Source: Rubritalea marina DSM 17716 (lineage in GTDB: Bacteria > Verrucomicrobiota > Verrucomicrobiia > Verrucomicrobiales > Akkermansiaceae). From it: a stretch of DNA of 64,000 bases. The notes under the pieces are model-generated. The model saw only the letters and a program-made list of their open reading frames with translations. It had not been told where the DNA came from and made no database searches. Every line of letters begins with the position of its first letter. Positions within the stretch are counted from its first letter, which is position 1. A program made the translations under genes and the position numbers. Shown one piece after another: positions 62,801-64,000 of the stretch. The stretch is from assembly GCF_000378105.1 (NCBI RefSeq), contig NZ_KB899248.1, positions 1 through 64,000 on the forward strand. The letters are read 5' to 3'.

Positions 62801-62921
62801 CCGGAAAGGCATCAACAGGAACACGCGATCCCGCCCAGATCCCGGCAACTGCGATCAAGGCGGTAAAAAGGAAGACTAACAGGCGGTTGGCCAGACAGAA
62901 GCGAATGAGATGTGTGAACAT
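59802..62921 (-). CDS. Heavy-metal RND efflux pump, CzcA-like (pump 3)
   Basis: 1039 aa from the ATG at 62921 (MFTHLIRFCLANRLLVFLFT); the frame opens at 62981, but the extra 20 residues overlap the usual start. Helix IV reads LGAIDFGLIVDGSVVMTEAN, the DFG..VDG motif common to CzcA/CnrA-type divalent-cation pumps. VPVDAFPDTTPIQVQINTVA follows helix I. It is of a different subfamily from pumps 1 and 2. Likely Co/Zn/Cd/Ni. The adaptor gene lies directly upstream and the short CDF downstream on the same strand. Confidence 0.9.
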   Translation of the reverse strand: MFTHLIRFCLANRLLVFLFTALIAVAGIWAGSRVPVDAFPDTTPIQVQINTVAPSLNGEEIEQQITLPVELEISGLPGLVSVRSVSKFGLSQVVATFDDDTEITTARQYISERLLTVELPDGVGTPQMGPISTGLGEIFHYVIRSSDGSRSLEQLRTIHDWIIKPELRKVPGVAEVNSWGGLEKQYHVVVDPELLVKFDLSLSDVVEALEKNNRNVGGGRVTVSGQDLLVHGVGRVSSIKQIERIEVASSEGTPVRVADIAEVQIGSELRRGAVTADGQGEVVLGLAFMLMGENAQEVTQALKVRLEEIRPSLPDGVEVQIVYDRTELTDSVLDTVTHNLVGGALLVTLTLLILLGNVRAGLLVAICIPLAMLFAVLGMNYFAITASLLSLGAIDFGLIVDGSVVMTEANLRGLADRTRQAGRKLTVLERFNCIFESSRSVARPILFGMGIIAVVFLPILTLEGTEGKMFRPMATTFILALLGALIIAIVISPVLGHLFLPRKFKNKEGWFSRKLTSGYSAILGIVLKVRWIVLSVVLALLVVTGFVSTRLGGEFIPRLSEGAVVANTIRLAGTSIDTSTDYNTQIEKLLKEKFPDEVRHVWSRIGTAEIATDPMGTELTDIFLSLKPRDQWTRAKTQDELVAKMQGTVSTLPGVNILFTQPIEMRLNEMESGVRSDVGVLIYGDSFETLTRLSDEIQKVLVDIDGQADVSTDQISGQPGLRIELRPEKMARLGISASEILPYIEAIGVLRVGEIYEGQRQFPLGIVLPEKYRTNIEAVRNLVIPTANGIRVPLSEVADIVEAPGAATINREWGRRLIRVQSNVDGRDVVSFVEEAKRKIAEEIDLPEGYVIEWGGQFENLERAHTRLSLVVPLTMILVFVLLYLSLRNLKDVALIYLGIPFALVGGVLSLWLRDIPFSVSAAIGFIALFGIAVLNGQILIEAIRSNLQDATDAVTAVKQAATQRLRPVLATAITDAIGFLPMAISTGVGSEVQKPLATVVIGGVITSTALTLVVLPILYLMVNRKRQNSSTIETTPAQ

Positions 62922-62977
62922 GGGTGCGGAATAGATTGAAAAATAGAAAGAGCGGGGTGCGGTTGGTGTGGCGGCTA

Positions 62978-64000
62978 TCAATCATCGACGCAGCCAGCAC
63001 CGAGAAGTGATTTGAGAAACTCCGAGCGCAGAATGTAGCTACCTTGGCTGACGATTTTATCGCCGGGCGTAAGTCCGCTGCGAATAGCGGTTAGTTCTCC
63101 GGAAGCCGCGCCATGTGTGATTTCAACGCGGGTTGCTGCGTAGAGTGCGGGTTCCTTGCGGACGAAGACGAAAGGAACTCCATCAATGGTCTGGATCGCG
63201 CCTGTGGGAACTGCGAGTGTAGGGCTGGCCTTGCCAAGGTGGATGCGAGCGTCCCCATATAGGCCTTTCCGTAAAGCGGCTGGAGGTGCGTTCACCACAG
63301 CGCGTGCCTGTATGCGGCGGGATTTCTCATCTACCGCACTCGCGACCCATACAAGTTCGCCGGTGATGACTGTATCCGGTATGTCGGTGAAAGTTGCGCT
63401 TACTTCCATTCCAGGTGTTAGGCCTGCAGCATCGCGGGCGGGAATAGAGAGTTCAAGCCACATGGTCGAGAGATCGGCCAGAACGAAGATCGCTTCGCCG
63501 GGTTCGATCCGCTCTCCTACGGAGACATCGCGGTCAACGATGGTTCCCGCAAAGGGAGCTTTTAGAGTGAGTAAAGAAGTCGGACGACCGTCGGAGGCGA
63601 GCAGATTGATTTCGTTCTCGCTCAATCCGAGATTGAGCAATCGCTGGCGTGCTGTGGACAAATCCACATCGGCGACTTCTGCAGCGGCTTCGGCGGCTTC
63701 GAGATCGGCGGCGGCGGAGATCTGTTTATCCGCTAACTTGCGCTCGCGAATTACCTGAAGACCAGCGAGCTTCTTTGCCGCATTCGCAGAGAGAAAACGG
63801 CTTTTCATTTCCGCGAAGTCCGGTGAATTCACCGTGCCGAGAATTTCACCAGCGGCAACTTTTTGACTGGGAACCACTGCGATTTTCTGGACGATGCCCT
63901 CGACCAGAGGAGTGATTTTCGCGACCTTGTTTTGATTGTAATCGACCGTTGCGTAAGCTTCGACAGCAGGCTGGCCGGTGGTAGTTTCCGGATTGGAAAC
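62978..64000 (-). CDS. RND efflux periplasmic adaptor (CzcB/CnrB-like), 5' end outside window
   Basis: Partial: 340 residues are visible, and the N-terminus with signal peptide and outer-membrane partner gene lie past base 64000. The visible part begins in the barrel/lipoyl region (ITPLVEGIVQKIAVVPSQKV) and has a long alpha-hairpin (LSANAAKKLAGLQVIRERKL to NLGLSENEINLLAS). The beta-barrel and membrane-proximal domains follow. It ends with a short tail GAGCVDD. The downstream pump starts about 56 bp after its stop. No His-rich extension is seen, in contrast to the adaptor of cluster 1. Confidence 0.88.
   Translation of the reverse strand, partial: VSNPETTTGQPAVEAYATVDYNQNKVAKITPLVEGIVQKIAVVPSQKVAAGEILGTVNSPDFAEMKSRFLSANAAKKLAGLQVIRERKLADKQISAAADLEAAEAAAEVADVDLSTARQRLLNLGLSENEINLLASDGRPTSLLTLKAPFAGTIVDRDVSVGERIEPGEAIFVLADLSTMWLELSIPARDAAGLTPGMEVSATFTDIPDTVITGELVWVASAVDEKSRRIQARAVVNAPPAALRKGLYGDARIHLGKASPTLAVPTGAIQTIDGVPFVFVRKEPALYAATRVEITHGAASGELTAIRSGLTPGDKIVSQGSYILRSEFLKSLLGAGCVDD

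Larger units (their letters stand above)
39553..64000. mobile_element. Genomic island carrying heavy-metal efflux systems (left end; right end outside window)
   Basis: Evidence for an island is the tRNA 3' remnant, an adjacent truncated integrase, decayed short genes, three metal-efflux clusters and a change in codon style. Efflux genes use many C-ending codons such as GTC, ATC and CTC, while the core genes to the left are more mixed. That last point is judged by eye and not counted. The right border is not visible. Cargo may have arrived in more than one step. Confidence 0.65.

Noticed and set aside
1-64000. CRISPR array, restriction-modification or toxin-antitoxin systems
   Set aside because: I looked for regularly spaced direct repeats with unique spacers and for Cas, methylase, nuclease or toxin families. 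None was seen; the only tandem repeats are the short duplications listed.

Overview
The window looks like a piece of chromosome from a Verrucomicrobiota bacterium, probably close to Verrucomicrobiales. This is inferred from gene content and protein style: a very large secreted esterase ending in a 'DPDNDGQSNLYEYAFNGDP'-type tail, a sulfatase, an integrase fragment of a type I associate with that phylum, and overall gene layout. No 16S gene or other decisive marker is present, so the assignment is tentative.

Bases 1-39,550 are ordinary core chromosome. In order they hold tRNA-Lys; the nusA-infB-rbfA translation/transcription block; a secreted esterase; fabH; a sulfatase and a glycosyltransferase; a membrane cytochrome c; a porin followed by an FMN-binding / PepSY / ApbE flavin module; ruvC; a DEAD-box helicase; a phosphatase; an SMP-30 hydrolase; thiG; a nitrite-assimilation cluster on the minus strand (LysR regulator, outer-membrane channel, nirB, nirD); jag, a thioesterase, an M48 protease, a metallo-beta-lactamase-fold protein, an SprT-like protein and a DUF2520 protein; tRNA-Ser; glycerate kinase; and ilvB-ilvH. 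Several intrinsic terminators are readable, two of them embedded in the 3' coding ends of convergent neighbours.

At 39,553 the character changes. The 3' half of a tRNA with anticodon CAU stops in the anticodon loop and is followed by three GTCTCA hexamers spaced exactly 10 bp apart and by the N-terminal third of a tyrosine recombinase that ends abruptly. This is best read as the attachment-site end of an integrated genomic island that runs past base 64,000. Just inside the border lie decayed genes, one of them frameshifted.

The rest of the island is a heavy-metal efflux locus with three different RND tripartite pumps. Cluster 1 (41.0-48.7 kb, +) is a Cys/His/acid-rich small exported protein, a TolC-type lipoprotein, an adaptor with a His-rich tail and C-terminal membrane anchor, a CzcA-type pump, a His-rich periplasmic protein and a CDF transporter, probably for Zn/Co/Cd/Ni. 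Cluster 2 (48.8-57.9 kb, +) is a Cys-rich small exported protein, a YHS-like lipoprotein, a TolC-type lipoprotein, an adaptor with two metal-binding motifs and a DUF3347-like tail, a very long CusA-type pump and a glutaredoxin-MauE fusion, probably for Cu/Ag. Cluster 3 (59.2-64.0 kb, -) is an adaptor (cut by the window end), a CzcA-type pump with a DFGLIVDG motif and a short CDF-like protein. An ECF sigma factor broken by two frameshifts lies between clusters 2 and 3.

The most interesting signal is at the front of clusters 1 and 2. Each starts with a small Cys-rich exported protein, and its stop codon is followed at once by RNA secondary structure. In cluster 1 a 22-nt inverted repeat (20 of 22 positions pair) joins the leader's stop codon to the start codon of the first pump gene, which suggests that translation of the metal-binding mini-protein gates the efflux operon.
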